From contig NZ_CP107903.1 of NCBI RefSeq assembly GCF_036013955.1, forward strand, positions 7,750,001-7,814,000: a DNA stretch of 64,000 bases, in the 5' to 3' direction. Under the pieces are notes generated by a model. It saw only the letters and a list, made by a program, of their open reading frames with translations. It searched no databases and was not told the origin of the DNA. Positions 36,082-45,900 of this stretch are shown here, piece after piece (within the stretch, counting starts at the first letter, position 1; each line of letters starts with the position of its first letter). The stretch is from Streptomyces sp. NBC_00459. GTDB lineage: Bacteria > Actinomycetota > Actinomycetes > Streptomycetales > Streptomycetaceae. A program made the position numbers and the translations under genes.

Positions 36082-36981
36082 ATGGACTTCCTTCGCCCCG
36101 CCAGCTGGGAGGAGGCGCTCGCCGCCAAGGCCGAGCACCCCACCGCTGTGCCGATCGCGGGCGGCACCGACGTGATGGTCGAGATCAACTTCGACCACCG
36201 TCGGCCCGAGTACCTGCTCGACCTGACCCGCGTCGGAGATCTCTACGAGTGGGAGACCGGCGAGCGGAGCGTGCGGCTCGGCGCCTCGGTCCCGTACACC
36301 CGGATCATGGAGAACCTGCGCGGCGAGCTGCCGGGCCTCGCTCTCGCCTCGCACACGGTCGCCTCTCCGCAGATCCGCAACCGGGGCGGTGTCGGCGGCA
36401 ACCTCGGCACCGCCTCCCCGGCCGGCGACGCCCACCCGGCGCTCCTCGCCGCGGGCGCGGAGGTCGAGGCCGAGTCCGTACGCGGGACGCGGCTGATCCC
36501 GATCGACGACTTCTACACCGGTGTGAAGCGCAACGCGCTCGCCCCCGACGAGCTGATCCGTGCCGTCCACATCAACAAGGCGGACGGCCCCCAGCAGTAC
36601 TCCAAGGTCGGCACCCGCAACGCCATGGTCATCGCGGTCTGCGCCTTCGGGCTCGCCCTGCACCCGGACACCCGGACCGTGCGTACGGGGATCGGTTCGG
36701 CGGCGCCCACACCCGTCCGGGCCAAAGCGGCGGAGGAGTTCCTGAACGCGGCGCTCGAAGAGGGCGGCTTCTGGGACAACGGGAAGATCATCACGCCGTC
36801 CGTCGCCAAACAGTTCGCCGACCTGTGCGCGGGCGCCTGCAACCCCATCGACGACGTCCGGGGCACCGCGAGCTACCGCCGCCACGCGGTCGGCGTGATG
36901 GCCCGCCGCACGCTGACGTGGACCTGGGAGTCGTACCGCGGCACTGACGGCCGGACCCACCAGAAGGGGAGTGTCGCGTAA
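36082..36981 (+). CDS. Xanthine dehydrogenase family, FAD-binding subunit
   Basis: This 299-residue flavin subunit belongs to a three-part xanthine dehydrogenase. The FAD-binding PIAGGTDVMVEINFDHR and the ASPQIRNRGGVGGNLGTASP motif are intact, and the CO-dehydrogenase flavoprotein C-terminal domain follows. It passes electrons from the Fe-S subunit to NAD+ or another acceptor. ATG at 36082 begins MDFLRPASWEEAL, the family's usual start. The stop overlaps the next ATG (TAATG). Confidence 0.94.
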   Translation: MDFLRPASWEEALAAKAEHPTAVPIAGGTDVMVEINFDHRRPEYLLDLTRVGDLYEWETGERSVRLGASVPYTRIMENLRGELPGLALASHTVASPQIRNRGGVGGNLGTASPAGDAHPALLAAGAEVEAESVRGTRLIPIDDFYTGVKRNALAPDELIRAVHINKADGPQQYSKVGTRNAMVIAVCAFGLALHPDTRTVRTGIGSAAPTPVRAKAAEEFLNAALEEGGFWDNGKIITPSVAKQFADLCAGACNPIDDVRGTASYRRHAVGVMARRTLTWTWESYRGTDGRTHQKGSVA

Positions 36982-37568
36982 TGCGCGTCAATTTCACTGT
37001 CAACGGCCGGCCCCAGGAGGCCGACGACGTGTGGGAGGGCGAGTCCCTGCTGTACGTCCTGCGGGAGCGGCTCGGTCTGCCGGGTTCCAAGAACGCCTGC
37101 GAGCAGGGTGAGTGCGGGTCCTGCACCGTCCGCCTGGACGGCGTACCGGTGTGCTCGTGTCTCGTCGCGGCGGGACAGGCGGAAGGGCGCGAGGTCGTCA
37201 CGGTCGAAGGGCTCGCCGACCACGCCAGACAGCGTGCGGAGCACGGCGGTTGCGGAACGGGCGCCTGCGGTACGTCACTTGACGCGGCCAAGCAGTGGCA
37301 GCCCAAGGGCTCCACCGACTCCCAGACCGGTGAGGGCACCGAACTCGCCCCCATCCAGCAGGCGTTCATCGATGCCGGAGCCGTCCAGTGCGGATTCTGC
37401 ACACCCGGGCTGCTGGTCGCCGCCGACGAGATGCTGGAGCAGAACCCCAACCCGACCGACGCGGACATCCGCGAGGCGCTGTCGGGCAACCTGTGTCGCT
37501 GCACGGGCTACGAGAAGATCATGGACGCGGTCCGGCTGGCGGCGGCCCGACAGGCAGAGGCGGTCTGA
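36981..37568 (+). CDS. Xanthine dehydrogenase family, 2Fe-2S subunit
   Basis: This 195-residue electron-transfer subunit has two iron-sulfur sites. The plant-ferredoxin type uses Cys40, Cys45, Cys48 and Cys60 (NACEQGECGSC). The second uses Cys137, Cys140, Cys172 and Cys174 (QCGFCTPG, LCRCTGYEKI). Between them, residues 81-122 form an insertion with two extra cysteines (GGCGTGACGTSLD) compared with shorter family members of about 160 residues. I recall the same insert in other Streptomyces. The start overlaps the upstream stop by one base. Confidence 0.94.
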   Translation: MRVNFTVNGRPQEADDVWEGESLLYVLRERLGLPGSKNACEQGECGSCTVRLDGVPVCSCLVAAGQAEGREVVTVEGLADHARQRAEHGGCGTGACGTSLDAAKQWQPKGSTDSQTGEGTELAPIQQAFIDAGAVQCGFCTPGLLVAADEMLEQNPNPTDADIREALSGNLCRCTGYEKIMDAVRLAAARQAEAV

Positions 37569-37569
37569 C

Positions 37570-39969
37570 ATGCCCGGCAGGAACGCTCCCCTCGGGACCC
37601 CCACCAAGGTCACCCAGGGCTCGAAGACCAAGGGCGGCATCGGCGAGTCCACGCTCCGCCCCGACGGCACCCTCAAGGTCACCGGCGAGTTCGCGTACTC
37701 GTCCGACATGTGGCACGAGGACATGCTCTGGGGCCAGATCCTGCGCTCCCCGGTCGCGCACGCCGAGATCGTGTCCATCGACACGGCCGAGGCCCTCGCG
37801 CTGCCCGGTGTGTACGCCGTCATGACGTACGACGACCTGCCGACCGACGTGCGGAACTACGGCCTGGAGATCCAGGACACCCCGGTCCTCGCCCACGGCA
37901 GGGTCCGCCACCATGGCGAACCGGTCGCCATCGTCGCCGCCGACCACCCGGAGACCGCGCGCCGCGCGGCAGCAAAGATCAAGGTCGAGTACCGCGAGCT
38001 GCCGGTCGTCACCGACGAGGCCTCCGCGACCGCGCCGGACGCGGTCCTCATCCACGAGAACCGCACCGACCACCACATCGGCCACGTCGACCACCCGAAC
38101 ATCCTCCACCGCCAGCCGGTCGTCCGCGGCGACGTCGAGGCCGCCCGCGCACGCGCCGACTTCATCGTCACCGGCGAGTACACCTTCGGCATGCAGGACC
38201 AGGCGTTCCTGGGCCCGGAGTCCGGACTGGCCGTCCCCGCGGAGGACGGCGGCGTCGACCTCTACATCGCCACCCAGTGGCTGCACTCCGACCTGCGTCA
38301 GATCGCGCCCGTGCTCGGCCTGCCCGAGGACAAGATCCGGATGACGCTCTCGGGTGTCGGCGGCGCGTTCGGCGGCCGCGAGGACCTGTCGATGCAGATC
38401 CACTCCTGCCTGCTGGCCCTGCGCACCGGCAAACCGGTGAAGATCGTCTACAACCGTTTCGAGTCCTTCTTCGGCCATGTCCACCGGCACCCCGCGAAGC
38501 TCACCTACGAGCACGGGGCCACCAAGGACGGCAAGCTGACCCACCTGAAGGCGCGGATCGTGCTCGACGGCGGCGCGTACGCCTCCGCCTCCCCGGCGGT
38601 CGTCGGCAACGCGGCCTCGCTCGGCGCCGGCCCGTACGTCGTCGACGACGTCGACATCGACTGCATCGCCCTCTACACCAACAACCCGCCCTGCGGCGCG
38701 ATGCGCGGCTTCGGCGCGGTCCAGGCCTGCTTCGCCTACGAGGCGCAGATGGACAAGCTCGCCGACGCGGTGGGCATGGACCGGGTCGAGTTCCGCCGCC
38801 TCAACGCGATGGAGCAGGGCACGCTGCTGCCGACCGGACAGGCGGTCGACTCCCCGGCCCCGGTCGCCGAACTCCTGCGCCGCGTCAAGGCGATGCCCCT
38901 CCCGCCGGAGCAGCAGTGGCTGGCGGCGGGCGAGGCGGCGGACGTACGACAGCTGCCGGGCGGCCTCTCGAACACCACCCACGGCGAGGGCGTCGTCCGG
39001 GGCATCGGCTACGCGGTCGGCATCAAGAACGTCGGCTTCTCCGAGGGCTTCGACGACTACTCGACCGCCCGGGTACGGATGGAGGTGGTCGGCGGCGAGC
39101 CGGTGGCCACGGTCCACACGGCCATGGCGGAGGTGGGCCAGGGCGGGGTCACCGTCCATGCCCAGATCGCCCGTACCGAGCTGGGCGTCACCCAGGTGAC
39201 GATCCACCCGGCCGACACCCAGGTGGGCTCGGCCGGTTCGACCTCGGCCTCCCGGCAGACGTACGTCACCGGTGGCGCCGTCAAGAACTCGTGCGAGCTG
39301 GTGCGGGAGAAGGTACTGGAGGCGGGTCGCCGCAAGTTCGGTTCCTACCACCCAGCTTGGGCCACGGCCGAGCTGCTCCTGGAGGGCGGCAAGGTCGTCA
39401 CCGATGCCGGTGAGGTGCTGGCCGATCTGGTCGACGTCCTGGGCGAGGACTCCGTCGAGGTCGAGGCGGAGTGGCGGCACCGGCCGACCGAACCCTTCGA
39501 CCTCCGCACCGGCCAGGGCTTCGGACACGTCCAGTACTCGTTCGCCGCGCACCGGGCCGTCGTCGAGGTCGACACCGAACTGGGCCTGGTGAAGGTCATC
39601 GAGCTGGCCTGCGCACAGGACGTCGGCAAGGCGCTCAACCCGCTGTCGGTCGTCGGCCAGATCCAGGGCGGCACGACGCAGGGCCTGGGTATCGCGGTGA
39701 TGGAGGAGATCATCGTCGACCCCAAGACGGCCAAGGTGCGGAACCCGTCCTTCACCGACTACCTGATCCCCACCATCCTCGACACCCCGACCATCCCGGT
39801 CGACGTCCTCGAACTCGCCGACGAGCACGCCCCGTACGGACTCCGAGGCGTCGGAGAGGCCCCGACCCTGTCGTCGACTCCGGCCGTCCTGGCGGCGATC
39901 CGGAACGCGACGGGTCTGGAGCTGACTAAGACTCCGGTACGCCCAGAGCACTTGACTGGTACGGCGTAG
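37570..39969 (+). CDS. Xanthine dehydrogenase, molybdopterin-binding subunit
   Basis: This 799-residue catalytic subunit oxidises hypoxanthine or xanthine towards urate. Molybdenum-cofactor contacts are visible: GVGGAFGGREDLSMQIH, the arginine segment CGAMRGFGAVQ, and the catalytic glutamate in LRGVGEAPTLSSTPAV near the C-terminus. The frame opens 154 codons earlier on another gene; ATG 37570 directly follows the Fe-S gene stop. The large palindrome after its stop (39983-40144) probably terminates or trims the dehydrogenase transcript. Confidence 0.95.
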   Translation: MPGRNAPLGTPTKVTQGSKTKGGIGESTLRPDGTLKVTGEFAYSSDMWHEDMLWGQILRSPVAHAEIVSIDTAEALALPGVYAVMTYDDLPTDVRNYGLEIQDTPVLAHGRVRHHGEPVAIVAADHPETARRAAAKIKVEYRELPVVTDEASATAPDAVLIHENRTDHHIGHVDHPNILHRQPVVRGDVEAARARADFIVTGEYTFGMQDQAFLGPESGLAVPAEDGGVDLYIATQWLHSDLRQIAPVLGLPEDKIRMTLSGVGGAFGGREDLSMQIHSCLLALRTGKPVKIVYNRFESFFGHVHRHPAKLTYEHGATKDGKLTHLKARIVLDGGAYASASPAVVGNAASLGAGPYVVDDVDIDCIALYTNNPPCGAMRGFGAVQACFAYEAQMDKLADAVGMDRVEFRRLNAMEQGTLLPTGQAVDSPAPVAELLRRVKAMPLPPEQQWLAAGEAADVRQLPGGLSNTTHGEGVVRGIGYAVGIKNVGFSEGFDDYSTARVRMEVVGGEPVATVHTAMAEVGQGGVTVHAQIARTELGVTQVTIHPADTQVGSAGSTSASRQTYVTGGAVKNSCELVREKVLEAGRRKFGSYHPAWATAELLLEGGKVVTDAGEVLADLVDVLGEDSVEVEAEWRHRPTEPFDLRTGQGFGHVQYSFAAHRAVVEVDTELGLVKVIELACAQDVGKALNPLSVVGQIQGGTTQGLGIAVMEEIIVDPKTAKVRNPSFTDYLIPTILDTPTIPVDVLELADEHAPYGLRGVGEAPTLSSTPAVLAAIRNATGLELTKTPVRPEHLTGTA

Positions 39970-39982
39970 CCGGTTCGTTCGG

Positions 39983-40144
39983 TGCGTTGTCGGGTGCGGG
40001 CCCGGTGGGGCTTCTCGCGCAGTTCCCCGCGCCCCTGAAAAGCAGGGGCTGCGCCCCGTGCTTTTCGGCCCGCAGGGGCCGTGTCTTTTAGGGGCGCGGG
40101 GAACTGCGCGACCAGCCCCCACCGGGCCCGCACCCGACAACGCA
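39983..40144. repeat. Large near-perfect palindrome between xanthine dehydrogenase and permease genes
   Basis: Two arms (39983-40036 and 40090-40144) pair through 28 exact outer bases and 22 exact inner bases, with a 4-5 nt mismatch between. The 53-nt centre forms at least one more hairpin (GAAAAGCA...TGCTTTTC, 40037-40066). The arm sequence TCGCGCAGTTCCCCGCGCCC recurs, in part, after other genes in this window. It lies 13 nt after the dehydrogenase stop and is probably a terminator or RNA-stability element. Confidence 0.85.
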
Positions 40145-40230
40145 CCCCCACAAGTACCCCCGTTCGCCTCGGGCCGTCCCCCGGGTCGTGCACCTTCCCA
40201 ATCCCCTATGAACCTTGGGAGACGGCACAC

Positions 40231-41673
40231 ATGACCCAACAGTCACTGGAGTCGAAAAACCTCACACAGGACCCGGCGGCCCCCGACCGGTCCCCACTCG
40301 ACCGCTACTTCCACATCACCCACCGCAACTCCACCCTCGCGCGAGAGATCCGCGGCGGCATCACCACCTTCATGGCGATGGCCTACATCCTGCTCCTCAA
40401 CCCGCTGATCCTCTCGGGCAAGGACGCGGCCGGACACACCCTCGGCCAGCACGCGCTGATCACCGCCACCGCCCTCGCCGCGGCCCTCACCACGCTCCTC
40501 ATGGGCCTCCTCGGCAAGGTCCCCCTCGCCCTCGCCGCCGGGCTGTCCGTGTCCGGAGTCCTGTCCTCGCAGGTCGCTCCCGTGATGACCTGGCCGCAGG
40601 CGATGGGCATGTGCGTCCTGTACGGCGTGGTCATCATGCTGCTGGTCGTCACCGGCCTACGCGAGATGATCATGAACGCGATCCCGCTGGCGCTGAAGCA
40701 CGCGATCACCATGGGCATCGGCCTGTTCGTCGCCCTGATCGGCCTGGTGAAGGCCGGCTTCGTCCACCAGGGCACGGCAACTCCCCTTTCCCTGGGCCCG
40801 AACGGCGAACTCGCGGGCTGGCCCGTGCTGTTGTTCGCCGCGACCCTCCTCCTCATCGTCATGCTCCAGGCGCGCGGCACCCCCGGCGCGATCCTCGTCG
40901 GCATCGTCAGCGGTACCGTCCTCGCCGTCGTGCTCAACGCGACGGGCGTGATCGACCCCAGGCAATGGGCGAGCGGCGCACCGGAGTTGCACGGCAGCGC
41001 GGTGTCGATGCCGGACTTCTCGCTCCTCGGAGACGTCGAGTTCGGCGGCTGGGGAGAGGTCGGTGCGATGACGGTCGGCATGATCGTGTTCACCCTCGTC
41101 CTCGCCGGCTTCTTCGACGCCATGGCGACGATCATCGGCGTCGGCACAGAGGCCGGACTCGCCGACGACAAGGGCCGGATGCCGGGCCTGTCCAAGGCGC
41201 TGTTCATCGACGGCGCGGGCGGGGCGATCGGCGGCGTCGCCGGCGCGTCGGGCCAGACGGTGTTCGTGGAGTCGGCGACGGGCGTGGGGGAGGGCGCCCG
41301 AACGGGCCTGTCCTCCGTCGTCACCGGCCTGTTCTTCGCCGCCTGTCTGTTCTTCACCCCGCTGACGGCGATCGTGCCCGGGGAGGTCGCGGCGGCTGCC
41401 CTGGTGGTGATCGGCGCGATGATGATGTCGAACGCCCGGCACGTCGACTGGGCCGACCGCGCCACCGCCGTCCCGGTGTTCCTGACCGTCGTGATCATGC
41501 CGTTCACGTACTCGATCACGGCGGGCGTCGCGGCCGGCGTGATCTCGTACGTCGCCATCAGGGTCGCGCAGGGCAGGGCGCGGGAGATCGGTGCCTTCAT
41601 GTGGGCCCTGGCAGGCATCTTTTTTGTCTATTTCGCACTCCATCCCCTTGAGGGCTGGCTGGGCGTGCACTAG
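40231..41673 (+). CDS. Purine permease, AzgA-like NCS2 family
   Basis: This 480-residue membrane transporter has about 12-14 helices. It resembles the AzgA branch (COG2252) that imports adenine, guanine or hypoxanthine with protons. The N-terminal REIRGGITTFMAMAYILLLN is the family hallmark. The helix-breaking FFDAMATIIGVGTEAGLAD and GASGQTVFVESATGVGEGAR contain the substrate-site residues. ATG 40231 has GGGAG upstream. Its place after xanthine dehydrogenase indicates that it feeds purines into the catabolic pathway. Confidence 0.93.
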   Translation: MTQQSLESKNLTQDPAAPDRSPLDRYFHITHRNSTLAREIRGGITTFMAMAYILLLNPLILSGKDAAGHTLGQHALITATALAAALTTLLMGLLGKVPLALAAGLSVSGVLSSQVAPVMTWPQAMGMCVLYGVVIMLLVVTGLREMIMNAIPLALKHAITMGIGLFVALIGLVKAGFVHQGTATPLSLGPNGELAGWPVLLFAATLLLIVMLQARGTPGAILVGIVSGTVLAVVLNATGVIDPRQWASGAPELHGSAVSMPDFSLLGDVEFGGWGEVGAMTVGMIVFTLVLAGFFDAMATIIGVGTEAGLADDKGRMPGLSKALFIDGAGGAIGGVAGASGQTVFVESATGVGEGARTGLSSVVTGLFFAACLFFTPLTAIVPGEVAAAALVVIGAMMMSNARHVDWADRATAVPVFLTVVIMPFTYSITAGVAAGVISYVAIRVAQGRAREIGAFMWALAGIFFVYFALHPLEGWLGVH

Positions 41674-41720
41674 CCGAGCCCTGAAAGTCCTTCCGTACAG
41701 CCGTTGTTGAGGAGACCGAG

Positions 41721-42893
41721 ATGCTGGACATCGCCGAAGAACTGCACCGGTGGGTCGAGCAGGGACGTGACTTCGCCGTGGCCACCGTGGTGGCCGTGAG
41801 CGGCAGTGGTCCCCGCCAGCCCGGTGCCGCCCTCGCGGTGGACGCCGACGGCACGGCGATCGGCTCGGTCTCCGGCGGCTGTGTGGAGGGCGCGGTGTAC
41901 GAGCTGTGCCAACAGGCCCTGGCGGACGGCGAGTCGGTCCTCGAACGCTTCGGCTACAGCGACGACGACGCGTTCGCCGTGGGCCTGACCTGCGGCGGCG
42001 TCATCGACATCCTGGTGACGCCGGTACGGGTGGCCGATCCCGTCCGCGAGGTGTTCGCCCCGGCCCTGGCCGCCGCCGCGCGCGGGGAGGCGGCGGCCGT
42101 CGCACGGATCGTCTCCGGCCCGGGAGAACTGCTGGGCCGCGCCCTGCTCGTCGGCCCGGAGGGTTCGTACGAGGACGGCTCGTACGAGGGCGGATTCGGC
42201 GCCCACCCCGAACTGGACCGCACGGTGGCCGCCGAGGCGCGCGCCTTTCTCGACGCGGGCCGCACCGGCACCCTGGAGACCGGAGAGCAGGGCTCTCGTT
42301 GCGGAGCGCCGATCACGGTTCTGGTCGAGTCGTCGGTACCGCCGCCCCGCATGATCGTCTTCGGTGCGATCGACTTCGCGTCGGCGCTGGCCCGCATGGG
42401 CAAGTTCCTCGGCTACCACGTGACGGTGTGCGACGCCCGCCCGGTCTTCGCGACGGCCGCCCGTTTCCCCGAGGCGGACGAGGTCGTCGTCGAGTGGCCG
42501 CACCGGTACCTCGAACGGACGGCCGTGGACGCCCGTACGGTCCTGTGCGTCCTCACCCACGACGCCAAGTTCGACGTACCCCTGCTCCGGCTCGCACTGC
42601 GGCTGCCGGTGGCCTTCGTCGGTGCGATGGGCTCCCGCCGGACCCACCTGGACCGCAACGAGCGGCTGCGCGAGGTCGGCGTCACCGAACTGGAGCTGGC
42701 GCGGCTCAGGTCACCGATCGGGCTGGATCTCGGGGCCCGTACGCCCGAGGAGACCGCGTTGTCCATCGCGTCGGAGATCGTCGCCGACAGGCGTGGCGGG
42801 AGCGGGGTCTCGCTGACCGGGGCGCACACGCCGATCCACCATGACGTCACCTCGGTGACGGCACCGGCGGGGCGGATCGGGTCGGTGGCCTGA
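41721..42893 (+). CDS. xdhC: XdhC/CoxI family molybdenum-cofactor insertion factor
   Basis: This 390-residue cytoplasmic maturation protein binds molybdenum cofactor and delivers it, with its terminal sulfur, to xanthine dehydrogenase. The N-terminal XdhC_CoxI domain includes TVVAVSGSGPRQPGAALAV, SVSGGCVEGAVYE and VGLTCGGVIDILV. The C-terminal Rossmann domain includes PPPRMIVFGAIDFASALARM and AFVGAMGSRRTHLDRNERL. The 47-nt gap from the permease supports co-transcription. It closes the purine operon and converges with the caspase-motor gene. Confidence 0.93.
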   Translation: MLDIAEELHRWVEQGRDFAVATVVAVSGSGPRQPGAALAVDADGTAIGSVSGGCVEGAVYELCQQALADGESVLERFGYSDDDAFAVGLTCGGVIDILVTPVRVADPVREVFAPALAAAARGEAAAVARIVSGPGELLGRALLVGPEGSYEDGSYEGGFGAHPELDRTVAAEARAFLDAGRTGTLETGEQGSRCGAPITVLVESSVPPPRMIVFGAIDFASALARMGKFLGYHVTVCDARPVFATAARFPEADEVVVEWPHRYLERTAVDARTVLCVLTHDAKFDVPLLRLALRLPVAFVGAMGSRRTHLDRNERLREVGVTELELARLRSPIGLDLGARTPEETALSIASEIVADRRGGSGVSLTGAHTPIHHDVTSVTAPAGRIGSVA

Positions 42894-42917
42894 CCGACAG
42901 GTGATGCCGGGTCGGTT

Positions 42918-45900
42918 TCAGGACGACTTCGGCGGGACGTAGCCCAGTTGGACTCCCCGCGCGCCCTTGCGAGTCGCCAGGGTGCCCCGTCCTGGCGGTC
43001 GGCGGGTCGGTTTGACCGTTTGCAGGAGATGGCCCTCGGCGGGGTCGCCGGAGAGGACGAGGCCCTGCGCGCCGAGCTCCCTCAACCGCTGGACGAAGGG
43101 TTCGTACTGCGATCGCCCGGCCCCGCCCGAGCTGCGCGCCAGCACGACACGCAGGCCCAGGTCGCGGGCGAACGGGAGGAATTCCATGATCGGCGCAAGG
43201 GGGTTGCCGCTGCTGGTCGCGACCAGGTCGTAGTCGTCGACCAGCAGATACACATCCGGGCCCGTGTACCAGCTCCGGGCGCGCAGTTGGTCGGCGGTCA
43301 CATCGGGACCGGGCATCCGGTCGCCCAGGTAGTGGGCCACCTGTTCGACCACCTCGGCGGCCGACGGCCCCGAAGGGCAGTAGCCCAGCCGGTACTCCCC
43401 GGGCTCCTCGCCGAGCGGCGACGGCCGGTAACGCACCAGGTACTCCTCGGCCACCTCGCCGAGCAGCGACCGCCGGTAGTCGACCACGAGCAGGGTGGCG
43501 TCGTCCGACGAGACCCGTGCGCAGAGCTGACGCACCAGCATCCGCAGGAACGAGCTCTTGCCCGACTCGGACTCACCGTAGACGAGGAAGAAGGGGTCGT
43601 TGGAGAAGTCGAGGAACACCGGGGCGAGGCTGGCCTCGTCGATGCCGATGGCGAGGGCGGGTCCGGGCGCTTCGTCGGGGCCCGGCAGTTCGTCGAGGGT
43701 GACCAGGTCCGGGAGGGTGCGGACCGGGGGAGCCGTCGGCCCCGGCCAGTTCTCACGCACGTGGTCGACCAGCCGGGCTGTCGCCTCGCCGACGAACTCT
43801 GCCTCGGTGTCGTCCTTCAGCCTCGGCAGGGCGGTCAGGAAGTGCAGCTTGGCGCGGGACAGACCGCTGCCGGGAACTCCCAGAGGGACGTGCAGAGCCT
43901 GACGCCGGTCGATCTCGGATTCCGAGGAGTCGCTCAGACGCAGTTCGATCGTGCTGAGCAGACGATCGCGCATCGCCATGCGGACCTCTCCGTAGCGGGC
44001 CGCGGAGATCAGCAGGTGCACCCCGAAGTTCAGGCCGCGCGCGGCGATGTCGCCGACGACCGGTTCGAGTGCCTCGAAGTCCGTCCGGAAGGTCGCCCAG
44101 CCGTCGATGACGAGGAAGACGTCCGCCCAGGGCCGGTCCGGCCACTCACCCGCCCTCCGCCGACGGCGGTAGGCGGCGATCGAGTCGATGCCGTGGACGT
44201 GGAAGAACTCCTCGCGCTCTGCCAGCACCCTCGCCACATCGGCGACGGTGCGCCGGACCCGGTCCGCGGCCAGCCGGGAGGAGACGCCGCCCACATGGGG
44301 CAGCCCGGCCAGTGTCTCCAGCTTTCCGCCGCCGAAGTCGAGGCAGTAGAACTGTGCTTCGGTGGGCTCGTGGGTGAGGGCGATCGAGACGATCAGGGTG
44401 GTGACCGCGGTCGACTTGCCGGACTGCGGACCGCCGACGACGAGAACGTGGCCCTCGGCACCGGAGAGGTCCATGGCGAGCACACCGCGCCGGTGGTGGA
44501 ACGGCTCGTCGACCACCGCGAAGGGGACACTCCGCAGCGGCTGGAACGGCGGGGCGGGCGGGCCGGTCCGCCGTCTGCCCCGCCCGTTGGCCGCCCTCGC
44601 CGGCAGCAACGACTCCACCGAGGGCGACGCGTCCAGCGGCGGCAGCCAGATCCGGCGCGCCCCGGGTTCGGTCCCCGCCAACCGGCCGACGACGACGTCC
44701 ACCAGCGAGACGTACTCGGCGCCGTCCGTGCCCGGTAGCGCGGCGGACACGTAGGAGGCCTTGAAGCGGGTCAGTATGTCTCTCGTGTCGGCCCTGAGGA
44801 ACCCGGCACCCGGGTCCGGCGGCAGATGGTAGGCGTCGGGATAACCGAGTACCGCACGGGACTCGGCGGCCGAGAAGGTGCGCAGCCCGACGCGGTACGA
44901 CAGGTGGGCCTCCAGCCCGCGCAGTCTGCCTTCCTCCAGGCGTTGCGAGGCCAGCAGCATGTGCACGCCCAGGGCCCGGCCGACACGGCCGACCTGCACG
45001 AACAGATCGATGAAATCCGGGTGTGCGACCAGGAGTTCGGAGAACTCGTCGATCACCAGCAGCAGCGTCGGCAGGGGTTCGAGGTCCTCGCGGGAGGCGC
45101 GGGCCTTCTGGTACTCATGGACGCTCGCCAGACCCGCGGCCCGCAACAGCTGCTGGCGCCGGGCCAGTTCGCCGCTGATCGCCTCCCCCATCCGGCCCAC
45201 GAGCAGCGGATCGCCCTCCAGTCCCGTGATGACTCCGGAGATGTGGGGCAGGTCCGCGAGCGGCGCGAACGTCGCGCTGCCCTTGAAGTCGGCCAGCACG
45301 AAGGCCACTTCCTCCGCCGAATGGCGCACGGCCAGTCCCAGGACGATCGAGCGCAGCAGCTCGGACTTGCCGGAGCCGGTCGCGCCCACGCACAGTCCGT
45401 GCGGGCCCATCCCCCCGTGCGCGCTCTCCTTGAGGTCGAGCAACACGGGCTGGCCGTCCTCGCCGATCCCGATCGGCACCCTCAGCCGGTCCTCGGGAGC
45501 AGGCCGGTCGCGCAGGGCGGACAGATTCGGCGAAGCCGTGTTCTCGACCCCCAACAGGCCGGTGAGGACGGCTCCTTGGCGGCCGGCGGAAAGCCTGGCG
45601 AGCGCACCGGTGCTCTCCCGGGTTTGGAGCGCCGCCCACCCGGCCCGTACCGATTCCGACGTCTCGGCCAGCGACTCGCGCGCCGCCACCGGCCCCGCCC
45701 CGTCGTCGAAGCGCGGCACCGCGACCCGGAACCGCCGACGCCGCGACAGTGCCCAGCCGACCGCGACCCCCGACGCCAGCACGGGGTCGAAGAAGGACTC
45801 CTCCGGGTCGTCCAGGGCGAGTTCGAGCCGGGTCCCCAGCAGACCCCGAAGATCGGTGCTGAAGTCGCTCCAGCGACGGGCCGTGACCAGCAGGTGGACA

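Noticed and set aside
35764..36960. The upstream extension of the PucR-family frame, almost 400 codons
   Set aside because: It runs antisense through the FAD subunit gene. The family N-terminus (MRLRALLDTDALG) begins at 35763.
37519..40239. A 906-codon minus-strand frame over the xanthine dehydrogenase gene
   Set aside because: The plus strand encodes an unmistakable molybdopterin subunit. The antisense product has no recognisable motif.
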